A DNA stretch of 42,531 nt from Clostridium sp. (GTDB lineage: Bacteria > Bacillota > Clostridia > Clostridiales > Clostridiaceae), in the NCBI GenBank assembly GCA_015058405.1, contig SVCL01000189.1, forward strand, positions 1-42,531, read 5' to 3'. Numbering within the stretch: the first letter of the stretch is position 1; the number at the start of each line of letters is the position of its first letter. Below the pieces are notes generated by a model. That model was given only the letters and a program-made list of their open reading frames with translations, was not told where the DNA came from and ran no database searches. The translations under genes and the position numbers were made by a program. Below, piece after piece: positions 16,897 to 26,377 of the stretch.

Positions 16897-18381
16897 ATGA
16901 GATTAAATAAAAAGCAAATGGTACTTGAATTATTGGAAACTGTAGAAGAAGGAATACATTATTCTATGCAAGCTAATAGTGGTGAAGGGGAAATTATACT
17001 TAATGATTGTATAGAAGCTTTTACTAGTATACTTAATATTATTGATAATGAAGAAGCAGTAAATTTAATTAGAGAAATAAATATAATTTTAAATTCATAT
17101 GTTAATTTAATTATTTCAAATGATTTAAATAAAGTGGATTTAAACCAAGTTATAGAAAAGATTAATAATCTAAGGAAGTTAATTGTAAGAAAAATAAAAA
17201 CAGAAGTTGAAATAGCTTTTATGCCTTATAAAGCAGCTATGTGGGATTCATTAGAAAGTGTTTATGAAGCAGCAAAAGAAGATTCAGATTGCACAAGTTA
17301 TGTAATACCAATACCTTATTATGAACTAGATAATAAAGGGACTGATAAAAAGCTTTGTTGTGAAAGATTTAATTTCCCAACTGAAATAGATACTATAAAT
17401 TACTTAAATTACAATATGGAAGAAAGACAACCGGAAATTATTTATATACATAATCCTTATGATGATTGTAATATGATTACTAGAGTAGATGAAAGATATT
17501 ATAGTAGAAATTTAAAAAATAATACTAAAATGTTAGTTTACATACCATATTGTATTACGGGCAGTGTTGATAATGTTAAAGATTTTGAGATATACGCAAC
17601 ACTAGCTTGTATTAAAAATGCTGATAGAGTAATAACTCAGTCAGAAGGCGATAAAAGATTATATGTAAACTGTGGTGCTGATGGTAATAAGATTTTAAGT
17701 TTAGGTTCTCCTAAGATGGATAAGGTTCTTAAGGAAAATGCAAAAGAAGTAGTTATACCTATGGAATGGCAAGATAAGTTGAAGGGAAAGAAAGTATTTT
17801 TATTATCAACAGGAATTAAAGATTTAATGGGAGTAGAATACTGGTTTTCTAATTTAGTAAATATGCTAAATGATTTCTTACAAGATACAGAAAATTCATT
17901 AATTTGGAGACCACATCCTCTTACAGAAGCAACTATCGAAAAGATGCGTCCAGAGTATGGTGAAATTTATAAAAAGATAAAACAAAGCATATTAGATTCT
18001 AGTAATGTTGTATTAGATACAAGTAAAGATGCTTATGCGGCTATGAATATTTCTGATGCTTTAATTAGCGATTATAGTTCTATTATGTTCCAATATACTC
18101 TTACTAAGAAGCCTATATTTGCTGTTTGTGATGAAGCGTATTTTGCAGACAATAGAGAATATGCTTGCGATTACAGAGATATTTATTTATTAGATAGGAA
18201 TTTAAATTACAGTGAATTCAAAGAAATGGTTATAAGAGGCGAAGACCCTAAAAAAGAAGAAAGAGTAAGAAGATTAAGAAATAGTATGAATAATACAGAT
18301 GGAACAGCTGGTAAGAAGATTCATGAAGAAATAAAGAATACAGTAATAAATTCCCTTGAAAGCTATTTGAAAGGTCGTTAG
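16897..18381 (+). CDS. CDP-glycerol glycerophosphotransferase-family protein (TagB/TagF-like)
   Basis: The C-terminal two thirds match the teichoic-acid CDP-glycerol glycerophosphotransferase fold: YIHNPYDD and VLSTGIKDL-like strands, WRPHPL, and the diagnostic ISDYSSIMFQYTLTKKPIF near residue 391. The first 110 residues are a charged helical domain not typical of TagB or TagF. No membrane segment is present; family members are peripheral. It may transfer a polyol-phosphate or the CDP-activated group made by the genes downstream. ATG 16897 is used, because AGAGGA is 6 bases upstream; ATG 16891 abuts that site. It heads a tight operon, 4 bases before the next gene. Confidence 0.75.
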   Translation: MRLNKKQMVLELLETVEEGIHYSMQANSGEGEIILNDCIEAFTSILNIIDNEEAVNLIREINIILNSYVNLIISNDLNKVDLNQVIEKINNLRKLIVRKIKTEVEIAFMPYKAAMWDSLESVYEAAKEDSDCTSYVIPIPYYELDNKGTDKKLCCERFNFPTEIDTINYLNYNMEERQPEIIYIHNPYDDCNMITRVDERYYSRNLKNNTKMLVYIPYCITGSVDNVKDFEIYATLACIKNADRVITQSEGDKRLYVNCGADGNKILSLGSPKMDKVLKENAKEVVIPMEWQDKLKGKKVFLLSTGIKDLMGVEYWFSNLVNMLNDFLQDTENSLIWRPHPLTEATIEKMRPEYGEIYKKIKQSILDSSNVVLDTSKDAYAAMNISDALISDYSSIMFQYTLTKKPIFAVCDEAYFADNREYACDYRDIYLLDRNLNYSEFKEMVIRGEDPKKEERVRRLRNSMNNTDGTAGKKIHEEIKNTVINSLESYLKGR

Positions 18382-18385
18382 AAAG

Positions 18386-19441
18386 ATGTATTATGTTAAT
18401 CCTAATATAAAAGAATTGTATAGAACAGGTTACAGTGAAAGTAGAAAAGGATTCTTAAAGTTAGATATGAATGAGAATCCAGTAGGTCTTCCTAATAACT
18501 TTTTTGAAAGTGTTATGAAAGATATAACAGTTGAAGATTTAGCTATGTATACTGAAACAGCAGATTTGATAAAAGATTTAGCATGTTTATTAAATTGTAG
18601 CAAAGAAAATATATGTTTAACTAATGGATCAGATGATGCAATAAGATTAGCTTTAAGTGTATTTGGAAAACCTAATAGTAATATAGTTTCTGTTAGTCCA
18701 AGTTTTGAAATGTATTCAGTATATAGTAATATGGTTGGCTTAGTTCAGAAAAGAATTGAATATAATGATAATTTTGAAATTGATATAAAAGATTTTGTTT
18801 CTTTAATTGATGAGAATACTTCTATAGTAACTTTACTTAATCCCAATAGTCCTATAGGAAGAGCTTGGAGAGAAGAGGAAGTAAGAGAAGTAATAGAAAA
18901 AGCAAGAAAATATAATGCAGTAGTTATTATTGATGAAGCGTATCATTATTTTTATGAAAATACTTTTTTAAGTTTATTTAAGGAATATGATAATGTAATG
19001 ATTTTTAGAACATTTTCTAAATTATATTCTATAGCAGGATTACGAATTGGTTATATTGTAGGTAACCATAGAATTATTGATTATATAAAAAGAGCGAGTT
19101 CAAGCTATCCAGTTAACTGCATTGCAGTAAAGTGTGCAGAGGCAATATTGAAAAATCCTCACATTACTGGAGAACTAATAAGTATTGAAAAAGAGGGAAG
19201 AGAATACTTATTAGAAACTTTAAAGGAAAATGGATATGAATATTATTACAATGGCGGAAATTATGTATTGATAAAAAGTAATAAAAATCCTAAGGAAGTA
19301 TTCACTGAGTTAAAGAAAAGAAAGATTTTAATAAAAACTTATGGAAGTGATTTATTATCAAACTGGATTAGGATAACTACTGGTGATATTGAAAGTATGA
19401 AAAAATTCTGGGAAGAGTTTAAAGAAATAGATTTGGGATAG
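18386..19441 (+). CDS. HisC-like fold-I PLP aminotransferase or phospho-amino-acid decarboxylase
   Basis: This 351-residue class I/II aminotransferase-fold enzyme resembles histidinol-phosphate aminotransferase and CobD-type threonine-phosphate decarboxylase. DMNENPVG, NPNSPIGRAW (N152), IIDEAYHYF (D183) and FRTFSKLYSIAGLRIGY with PLP lysine K212 are clear. No his or cob genes are nearby; the neighbours are a cytidylyltransferase and LicD. I infer that it forms an amino-alkyl phosphate (for example by decarboxylating a phospho-amino acid, or by transamination) as the substrate for nucleotidyl activation. The reaction is not proven by sequence. Confidence 0.7.
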   Translation: MYYVNPNIKELYRTGYSESRKGFLKLDMNENPVGLPNNFFESVMKDITVEDLAMYTETADLIKDLACLLNCSKENICLTNGSDDAIRLALSVFGKPNSNIVSVSPSFEMYSVYSNMVGLVQKRIEYNDNFEIDIKDFVSLIDENTSIVTLLNPNSPIGRAWREEEVREVIEKARKYNAVVIIDEAYHYFYENTFLSLFKEYDNVMIFRTFSKLYSIAGLRIGYIVGNHRIIDYIKRASSSYPVNCIAVKCAEAILKNPHITGELISIEKEGREYLLETLKENGYEYYYNGGNYVLIKSNKNPKEVFTELKKRKILIKTYGSDLLSNWIRITTGDIESMKKFWEEFKEIDLG

Positions 19442-19464
19442 GGTATTTGAAGTGAGGTGTTAGT

Positions 19465-20184
19465 GTGAAAGCTATTTTACTAGCAGCAGGTAAAGGGAGT
19501 AGAATATCAAAAGATATAGAAAGTGTTCCAAAATCAACTTTGTTAATAGGGGAAGTACCATTAATTAGAAGAAATGTAGAACTACTTATAGAAAGAAATA
19601 TAGAACCTATAGTATGTGTTGGATATAAAAAAGAGAAGATATTTGAAGCATTAGAAGGGCTAGATGTCACATACTATTATAATCCTTTTTATAATATTAC
19701 TAATAGTATAGCCTCCCTTTGGTTTGCTAAATGTGAATTTAATGAGGAAGTTCTAATAATGAATGCAGATGTATATTTTACGGAGAAAATATTAGATTCT
19801 GTTATTAAGGACAAAAGTGAATCAGTACTTCTTATAGATAAGTCAAAGACTAAAGAAGGAGATTTCTTTTTAAAGTTAGAAGATGGAGTTATAAGCAAAT
19901 ACGGTAAGGATTTACCGCTAGAAGATAGAAGCTGCGAATATGTGGGTATAGGAAAAGTTAAAGAAAGTTTCTTAGATGAATTTAAAGAAAAACTAGATTT
20001 CTTAATTGATAATAAAGAATATGATTTATGGTGGGAAAATGTTTTGTATTCTTTAATTGATAGTAATAAGGTTTCTATTTTAGATGTTAATGATGAATTT
20101 TGGTGTGAAATAGATTGTATAAAAGATTATGAAAAGATTTTAGGATACATAAATAAAAGTAAAGAACAGATATGTTCAATATGA
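19465..20184 (+). CDS. LicC-like cytidylyltransferase for a phospho-amino-alcohol
   Basis: This 239-residue nucleotidyltransferase of the sugar-phosphate/phosphocholine cytidylyltransferase family has the N-terminal signature LLAAGKGSRI, PKSTLLIGEVPLIRRN, and the segment YYNPFYNITNSIASLWFAK characteristic of LicC-type enzymes, followed by NADVYF with the metal-binding Asp. WCEIDCIKDYEK closes the active site. LicC makes CDP-choline from phosphocholine and CTP. Here the exact substrate is uncertain. GTG start at 19465 with GTGAGGTG upstream; 23 bases after the PLP gene. Confidence 0.78.
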   Translation: MKAILLAAGKGSRISKDIESVPKSTLLIGEVPLIRRNVELLIERNIEPIVCVGYKKEKIFEALEGLDVTYYYNPFYNITNSIASLWFAKCEFNEEVLIMNADVYFTEKILDSVIKDKSESVLLIDKSKTKEGDFFLKLEDGVISKYGKDLPLEDRSCEYVGIGKVKESFLDEFKEKLDFLIDNKEYDLWWENVLYSLIDSNKVSILDVNDEFWCEIDCIKDYEKILGYINKSKEQICSI

Positions 20185-20199
20185 TATGGATGTGAAGAA

Positions 20200-21057
20200 A
20201 TGAAGGTAAATTCAAAACATATAGATTTAGATGAGGTAAGTTTAAAAAGATTACATAAGGATCTCTTGGTATTGTTATTAGAAGTGGATAGAGTATGTAG
20301 AAAACATAATATTAAATATTTTTTGTCAGATGGTACATTGCTTGGAGCTGTAAGACACAATGGTTTTATACCTTGGGATGATGATGTGGATATCCATATG
20401 TTAAGAGCAGAGTATGAAAGATTTTGTGAAGTTTGTGAAGAGGAGTTAAATACTGAAAAGTTTTTCTTGCAAACTCAAGAAATAGACAAAGAATATGACT
20501 GGGTTTATGGTAAATTGAGACTTAAGAATACTGAATTTATAAGAGCTGGACAGGAACATTTAAAACAAAAAACAGGAATTTTTTTAGATATATTCCCGAT
20601 AGATAATATGACAGAAAATGAAATGTCTCAACGTATTATAGATAAGGTATGTAATACATGTAGAAGAGTTTTGTGGGCTAAGGTAGGAGCAGTTTCAGCG
20701 GAAAAAGCAGTTTCTAGAATGTGGTTTAAAATATTAAGGTTAATTCCAAGAAGTTTTTCTATAAATATATTTAACTTTTTTACAAAATTCTATAATAAGA
20801 AGAATACTTCGTTTTTAAAATCTAATAACCTTGTGTATAGAAAAGGCTTTAAATATGTTTTTAAGAAAGAGTGGTATGAATCATCTATTGATATGGAGTT
20901 TGAGGGTCATATGTTGCCTGTACCAGTAGGATATGATAAGATTTTATCTTTAACTTATGGTGATTATATGAAATTGCCACCTAAAAGTGAAAGAAGAGGA
21001 AGATGTTTTGCATCTCATATTATATTTTTAGATGGAACTGAGATTAAGGTTAAATAA
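20200..21057 (+). CDS. LicD-family phosphotransferase
   Basis: LicD proteins transfer a phosphocholine-like group from the CDP-activated donor to a sugar on a teichoic acid, capsule or other glycan. The diagnostic block is seen at residues 43-64: SDGTLLGAVRHNG, then FIPWDDDVDIHM with its acidic metal site. The 285-residue length and the IFLDIFPIDN element fit. It is 15 bases downstream of the LicC-like gene, which strengthens the assignment of both. The acceptor is unknown. Weak ribosome site (GTGAAG). Confidence 0.85.
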   Translation: MKVNSKHIDLDEVSLKRLHKDLLVLLLEVDRVCRKHNIKYFLSDGTLLGAVRHNGFIPWDDDVDIHMLRAEYERFCEVCEEELNTEKFFLQTQEIDKEYDWVYGKLRLKNTEFIRAGQEHLKQKTGIFLDIFPIDNMTENEMSQRIIDKVCNTCRRVLWAKVGAVSAEKAVSRMWFKILRLIPRSFSINIFNFFTKFYNKKNTSFLKSNNLVYRKGFKYVFKKEWYESSIDMEFEGHMLPVPVGYDKILSLTYGDYMKLPPKSERRGRCFASHIIFLDGTEIKVK

Positions 21058-21086
21058 AAAGATGTTGTAAAGATAGGATAGGAATA

Positions 21087-21839
21087 ATGAAGAGAATTTA
21101 TAATGATCAAGTTAATATTGATGAAGAAAGTATAAAAAACTTATATAGAAAAAGAATTGAGGATAAAAAGCATATTGATATAGATGCACCAGTTGTATTA
21201 TGTGGTGATAGAGATAAAAGTAAGATTGAAGAATGGACAAGTTTTGAAGTAAAGGAAAGACTTCCATTATTAAAGTTAGATAATGAAAGCAGAGTGTTAG
21301 AATTAGGATTTGGAACAGGGCGTATAACAAAATATATAACATCTATTTGTAAAGAATATGTTGGAATTGACTATGTTAAAGAGTTTATAGACTTAATTAA
21401 TGATAGAGATGATATAACCAAAAATGAAAATACTCATTTTTTAAATGGAGCTTTTTTAGATTTTGTTAATAGAAAAATTGATTTACCAGTTAATACAAGG
21501 TTTAATAGATTTGTAATTTCAGGTGGTGTATTTATATATATAAATGATGATGAATTAAAAGAATCCGTGGAAAAGCTTTTGGATTTTTTAGATGATGAAT
21601 GTATTATTTATATTTCTGAACCAATAGCTATGGAAGAAAGATTAACTTTAAATAAGTTTTATTCAGATTCTATGGAAAGTGAATATAGTGCAATCTATAG
21701 AACTTGTAATGAATATGATGAAATATTTGAGCCTTTATATAAAAAAGGTTTTAAGAAAATAGTAAGTGAAGAATTTTTCTATAACGATATAAAATTACAA
21801 AAAGAAACTAAACAATGGATTTTTACATTTGAGAGATAA
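21087..21839 (+). CDS. Class I SAM-dependent methyltransferase (surface-decoration operon)
   Basis: This 250-residue Rossmann methyltransferase has motif I VLELGFGTGR (residues 70-79), the acidic end of strand 2 (YVGIDYVKEF), and FVISGGVFIYI at strand 4. The first 50 residues are charged and specific to this subgroup. Family membership does not give the acceptor. In this operon (29 bases after licD, 39 before another methyltransferase) it may methylate the amino group of the phospho-amino-alcohol or a sugar hydroxyl. Confidence 0.75.
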   Translation: MKRIYNDQVNIDEESIKNLYRKRIEDKKHIDIDAPVVLCGDRDKSKIEEWTSFEVKERLPLLKLDNESRVLELGFGTGRITKYITSICKEYVGIDYVKEFIDLINDRDDITKNENTHFLNGAFLDFVNRKIDLPVNTRFNRFVISGGVFIYINDDELKESVEKLLDFLDDECIIYISEPIAMEERLTLNKFYSDSMESEYSAIYRTCNEYDEIFEPLYKKGFKKIVSEEFFYNDIKLQKETKQWIFTFER

Positions 21840-21878
21840 TAAATAAAAACTAATGATAAAAGGGGCAGGTCGAGAAGA

Positions 21879-22499
21879 ATGGATAAAGAATACTGGAATG
21901 AATATTATAATAAAAAAATAGCACCAATAGAACCATCAAAGTTTGCTGCTGATATAGTTGATAATTTTACTAAAGGCGGACGTTTAGTAGAGCTAGGTTG
22001 TGGAAATGGTAGAGATTCTATCTTTTTTGGAAGTAAAGGAATAAATGTATTAGCTATAGACCAGTCTAAAAGTGCAATTGGTATTTTGCAAGAACAAGAT
22101 TATGAAAATGTTAATTTTGCAGCTGATAATTTCGTTAATTCATCTTTGTTAGAAGAAAGTTCTTTTGATTATGTATATAGTAGATTTACATTACATTCAA
22201 TTTCAGATGAAGACCAAGCTATTGTTTTAAGAAATTCTTATAGAATTTTAAAGGAAAATGGACTTTTATGTATAGAAGCACGTAGTATTAAGGATGATTT
22301 TTGTGGATTAGGAGAACAAGTTGGACCTAATGCGTATATATATACAGGACATTATAGAAGGTTTATAGTTATGGAGGATTTAATTAAGTCTTTAGAAGAA
22401 ATAGGCTTTAAGATAATTTTCTCTATTGAAGGAAAAAACTTTGCTGTATATAAAGAAGAAAACCCGGTAGTAGTACGTGTTATAGCTAAGAAAGCATAA
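21879..22499 (+). CDS. Class I SAM-dependent methyltransferase, TehB/UbiE-like
   Basis: This is a 206-residue methyltransferase. An N-terminal DKEYWNEYYNKK leads to motif I LVELGCGNGRDSIFF (residues 36-50), NVLAIDQSKSAI, and FDYVYSRFTLHSISDEDQ (strand 4 and following helix). LCIEARSIKDD follows at strand 5. Such small enzymes often methylate amines or small molecules. Two successive methyltransferases after LicC/LicD-like genes fit stepwise N-methylation, but this is inference. Last gene of the operon; a 17-bp-stem terminator follows. Confidence 0.75.
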   Translation: MDKEYWNEYYNKKIAPIEPSKFAADIVDNFTKGGRLVELGCGNGRDSIFFGSKGINVLAIDQSKSAIGILQEQDYENVNFAADNFVNSSLLEESSFDYVYSRFTLHSISDEDQAIVLRNSYRILKENGLLCIEARSIKDDFCGLGEQVGPNAYIYTGHYRRFIVMEDLIKSLEEIGFKIIFSIEGKNFAVYKEENPVVVRVIAKKA

Positions 22500-22522
22500 A
22501 ATTAAATACTATATAACTTATA

Positions 22523-22581
22523 AAAAGTATTGTTATATTTAATATTAGAAGAATTTCTAAGAACAATATAACAATACTTTT
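22523..22581 (+). terminator. Terminator of the surface-decoration operon
   Basis: A perfect 17-bp stem (22523-22539 with 22565-22581) with a 25-base loop is followed by a T-rich tail. From here to 22725 I see no gene. Confidence 0.85.
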
Positions 22582-22725
22582 ATTGTTTTCGGAATATTTA
22601 AAGCTAATATATATCTTAAAATACTAATATTTGCTCTTGAGTATATTTGAAATAAAGTGTAAAAATGTATTAAAATAATTGTGTAGACATTTTTAAATCA
22701 TGTTTCAATAAAATGATATAAAATG

Positions 22726-22754
22726 TTGACAAAGGTAAAAAAATAACTTATTAT
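22726..22754 (+). promoter_or_regulatory. Strong SigA promoter of the beta-glucoside operon
   Basis: Perfect TTGACA (22726-22731), a 17-base spacer and TATTAT (22749-22754), followed directly by a cre-like site and the antiterminator target. Confidence 0.8.
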
Positions 22755-22764
22755 ATAAACATAA

Positions 22765-22778
22765 GTTAAACGATTACA
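22765..22778 (+). promoter_or_regulatory. cre-like site (CcpA) just downstream of the promoter
   Basis: GTTAAACGATTACA fits the cre consensus TGWAANCGNTNWCA except for the first two bases. Lying about 10 bases after the -10 box, it would allow catabolite repression of beta-glucoside genes. Confidence 0.5.
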
Positions 22779-22786
22779 TAAGTGTG

Positions 22787-22816
22787 TGATCGTTACTGAT
22801 TCGATCAGGCGAGACC
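22787..22816 (+). promoter_or_regulatory. RAT 1: LicT/BglG-type antiterminator target
   Basis: The 30-base sequence has the RAT layout: GATCGTTACTG, loop, CAGGCGAGACC, matching the family pattern GGATTGTTACTG...CAGGCAAAACC. Its 3' end overlaps the left arm of the following terminator, so the two folds exclude each other. Confidence 0.8.
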
Positions 22817-22870
22817 TTGCTTTAATAAAAAGTACTTGTGGGTTATTTACTTTTTATTAAGTAAGGTCTT
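22811..22870 (+). terminator. Leader terminator overlapping RAT 1
   Basis: Arms 22811-22834 and 22848-22870 form a long stem (GAGACC with GGTCTT and an A/T-rich inner part). The T tract after it is only three bases, so termination may be weak or decayed. Confidence 0.65.
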
Positions 22871-22907
22871 TGTCGCTGAATGGGATATGCCGGAGGTGTT
22901 TGATGAA

Positions 22908-23637
22908 TTGTTTATTAGAAAGATATTTAATAATAATGTAATTTTATCTAAAAATGATAATAATAAAGAAATTGTATTAATGGGTTGTGGACTAGCTTTC
23001 GGCAAAAGGGTAGGAGATGAGGTAGATAAAAGTAAAATAGAAAAAATTTTTATTTTAGAATCTAATGATGTATTAGAAAAATTCAAGTTGTTATTAGAGG
23101 ATGTCCCTATGGAACATGTATCTTTAAGCCATGATATTATTGAATATGCTAAGAACATTTTGGGTGATGAATTAAATGATTATATATACATTACTCTTAC
23201 TGATCATATTAGCTACGCTATAAAGCAATGTGCTAAAAATGTGAACAAGCCTAATAAATTAATTGGGGAGATTAAAAAGTTTTATACTAAAGAATTTGAG
23301 ATAGGTTTGAAAGCACTAGAATTTATAGAGGATGAGACTGGATATAAGATGCATGAAGATGAAGCTGGAAATATAGCTCTTCATTTAATAAATGCTCAGT
23401 TAAGTAAAGATACTGATACAGTTGAAGATATCTATAATATTACTAAGAAGATAGAGGATATTTTAAATATTGTAAAGTATACATATAATATTGAGTTATC
23501 TATTTGAACAAGTTAAAGTTAAGTATGAGCAAGCATTTAAATGTATGCTGAAGATACAAAAATATTTGGGAGCAGAATTAACAAAGGAAGAACAATTATA
23601 CCTTACTTTGCATATTCAAAGAGTTACTCAAAGATAA
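22908..23637 (+). pseudogene. licT: LicT/BglG-family transcription antiterminator, deleted in PRD2
   Basis: The protein starts at TTG 22908 (GGAGG 11 bases upstream): MFIRKIFNNNVILSKNDN, the CAT RNA-binding domain, then GKRVGDEVDKSKIEKIF. PRD1 is intact, with the expected histidines (LTDHISYA, EAGNIALHLINAQ). PRD2 breaks off after VKYTYNIELS and stops at 23507. In another frame the terminal part of PRD2 (LFEQVKVKYEQAF to LYLTLHIQRVTQR) resumes and ends at 23637. About 30 residues, including the first PRD2 histidine, are missing and the frame is shifted. RNA binding might survive in the truncated product, but phosphoregulation would not. Confidence 0.8.
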
Positions 23638-23650
23638 AATTTTAAAATTA

Positions 23651-23679
23651 GGATTGTTACTGATAAAACAGGCAAGACC
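23651..23679 (+). promoter_or_regulatory. RAT 2: antiterminator target before the PTS gene
   Basis: GGATTGTTACTG, loop, CAGGCAAGACC: a 29-base near-perfect RAT. It lies 13 bases after the end of the licT remnant, where the switch controlling a bgl-type PTS gene belongs. Confidence 0.85.
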
Positions 23680-23737
23680 GTATTTTATAGAAGTAGTACT
23701 TATTGTATTATTATCTATAATTATGGTCTTGCTTTTT
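23672..23737 (+). terminator. Terminator controlled by RAT 2
   Basis: GCAAGACC (23672-23679) pairs with GGTCTTGC (23725-23732), followed by TTTTT. The left arm is the 3' end of the RAT, so LicT binding would prevent it forming. Confidence 0.8.
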
Positions 23738-23741
23738 CATA

Positions 23742-24567
23742 TATTTTCTGGAGTATTCCAACCAGTACTTGGAGTTTTATGTGCAACAGGTATGATTAAA
23801 GGATTAAATGCATTACTTTTAGCATTAGGTATTGTTACAGCTACAGATGGTACGCATATAATTTTAAATGCAATTGGAGCAGCATTAGTTTATCCAACTA
23901 TTCTTAGTACAAAAGCTAATGAATTGTATTCAGTATTTTCTGGTACAATGTTTGAGGCAATAATGGCTAAGACAAAAGATAAAAAATTAAAATCATTATG
24001 TATACCAGCAGTTATTTCAGGTATCTTTGGTGTTACAGAACCAGCTATTTATGGTATTACATTATCAAGAAAGAAACCATTTATATTAAGTTGTATTGGT
24101 GGAGCTGTTACAGGAGGAATTATTGGATTCTGTGGATCAAAAGGTTATTCAGCAGGAGCTATGGGAATATTTGCACTTCCATCATATATAGGACCAGATG
24201 GATTAGACTTGGGATTTTATGGAATAGCTATAGCAATGGTAGCAGGTATTATAGTAGGATTCTTATTAATGTTCTTCTGTAAGTTAGATGAAGAAGATAA
24301 TGAAAATAAAGATAGCAAACAAAAGGCAGAATTGGTATGGATACTGTACAATTAAATGGAAAACACTTTGTTGCAAGAGTAAAACAAGGGGAAAAAATTA
24401 AAAAAGGTCAAACACTTATAGAATTTGATAATGAGGCTATAAAAAAGGAAGGTTACTCTACAGTAACTCCAGTACTGATTACAAATGTTGATAAGTATTT
24501 AGATATAATAGAAACTGATAGTAAGCAAGTTAATAAAGCTGATGATATATTAACTGCTATAGCATAA
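23742..24567 (+). pseudogene. Beta-glucoside PTS enzyme IIBCA, reduced by several deletions
   Basis: What remains is the IIC core and the end of IIA. The IIB domain with its phospho-cysteine and the first membrane segments are absent; sequence resumes at FSGVFQPVLGVLCATGMIKG directly after the terminator. ILNAIGAALVYPT joins two places about 35 residues apart in intact homologues. FSGTMFEAIMAKTKDKK joins two more, over 100 residues apart. VISGIFGVTEPAIYGITL and the following IIC block are intact. IIA has lost its active-site histidine region; DTVQLNGKHFVARVKQGEK to the C-terminus survives in a shifted frame. The product cannot phosphorylate or transport sugar. Confidence 0.88.
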
Positions 24568-24585
24568 TAAAGAATAAAATATTAG

Positions 24586-26028
<1,443 letters not shown>

Positions 26029-26095
26029 TTACTAAAATTTAAGCCTACAAGATTATATAACTTTAAAGTTATCAAGATTAAATTGATTAAGAACT

Positions 26096-26190
26096 AAATG
26101 GGTTGTATCAAAAGTCTTAAAGTAATGATGTTATCTTTTTTGCTATTATAACATCTTTAGTATTTAAATATTTTTTGATACAGCCCATTT
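26096..26190. mobile_element. 95-bp MITE-like element with 18-bp terminal inverted repeats
   Basis: The ends AAATGGGTTGTATCAAAA (26096-26113) and its complement at 26173-26190 match at 17 of 18 positions. GGGCTGTATCAAAA is the type of end seen on IS1182-like elements. An inner 8-bp stem (GATGTTAT with ATAACATC) lets the whole element fold as one hairpin. There is no coding capacity. Just upstream, 26057-26072 is a perfect 16-bp palindrome that may end the bglA transcript. The rest of the 349-base gap before polC holds nothing I can name. Confidence 0.6.
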
Positions 26191-26377
26191 GTATTTTTTG
26201 TATAATTTTGAAAATATAAAAATATAGAAACATATATTTAAAAATGATATTATAAGAGGTGCAGTAAAAATGCATTTATGATTATTTAGTCTTTATAGAC
26301 TTGGTATATAATGCTTTTTATATATAAATATTTATGATAACAGATACTAAAAATCTTTTAGAAAGGTTGAAAGTACT

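Noticed and set aside
18386..20184. Phosphonate pathway (PntC-like cytidylyltransferase with a transaminase)
   Set aside because: The gene pair resembles it, but no phosphoenolpyruvate mutase or phosphonopyruvate decarboxylase is in the window, and the operon is closed by a terminator. Kept only as an alternative substrate class.
23998..24282. Plus-strand frame of 94 codons inside the PTS remnant
   Set aside because: It is rich in Tyr, Trp and Arg with no known pattern and sits in the wrong frame of recognisable IIC sequence (VISGIFGVTEPAIYG).
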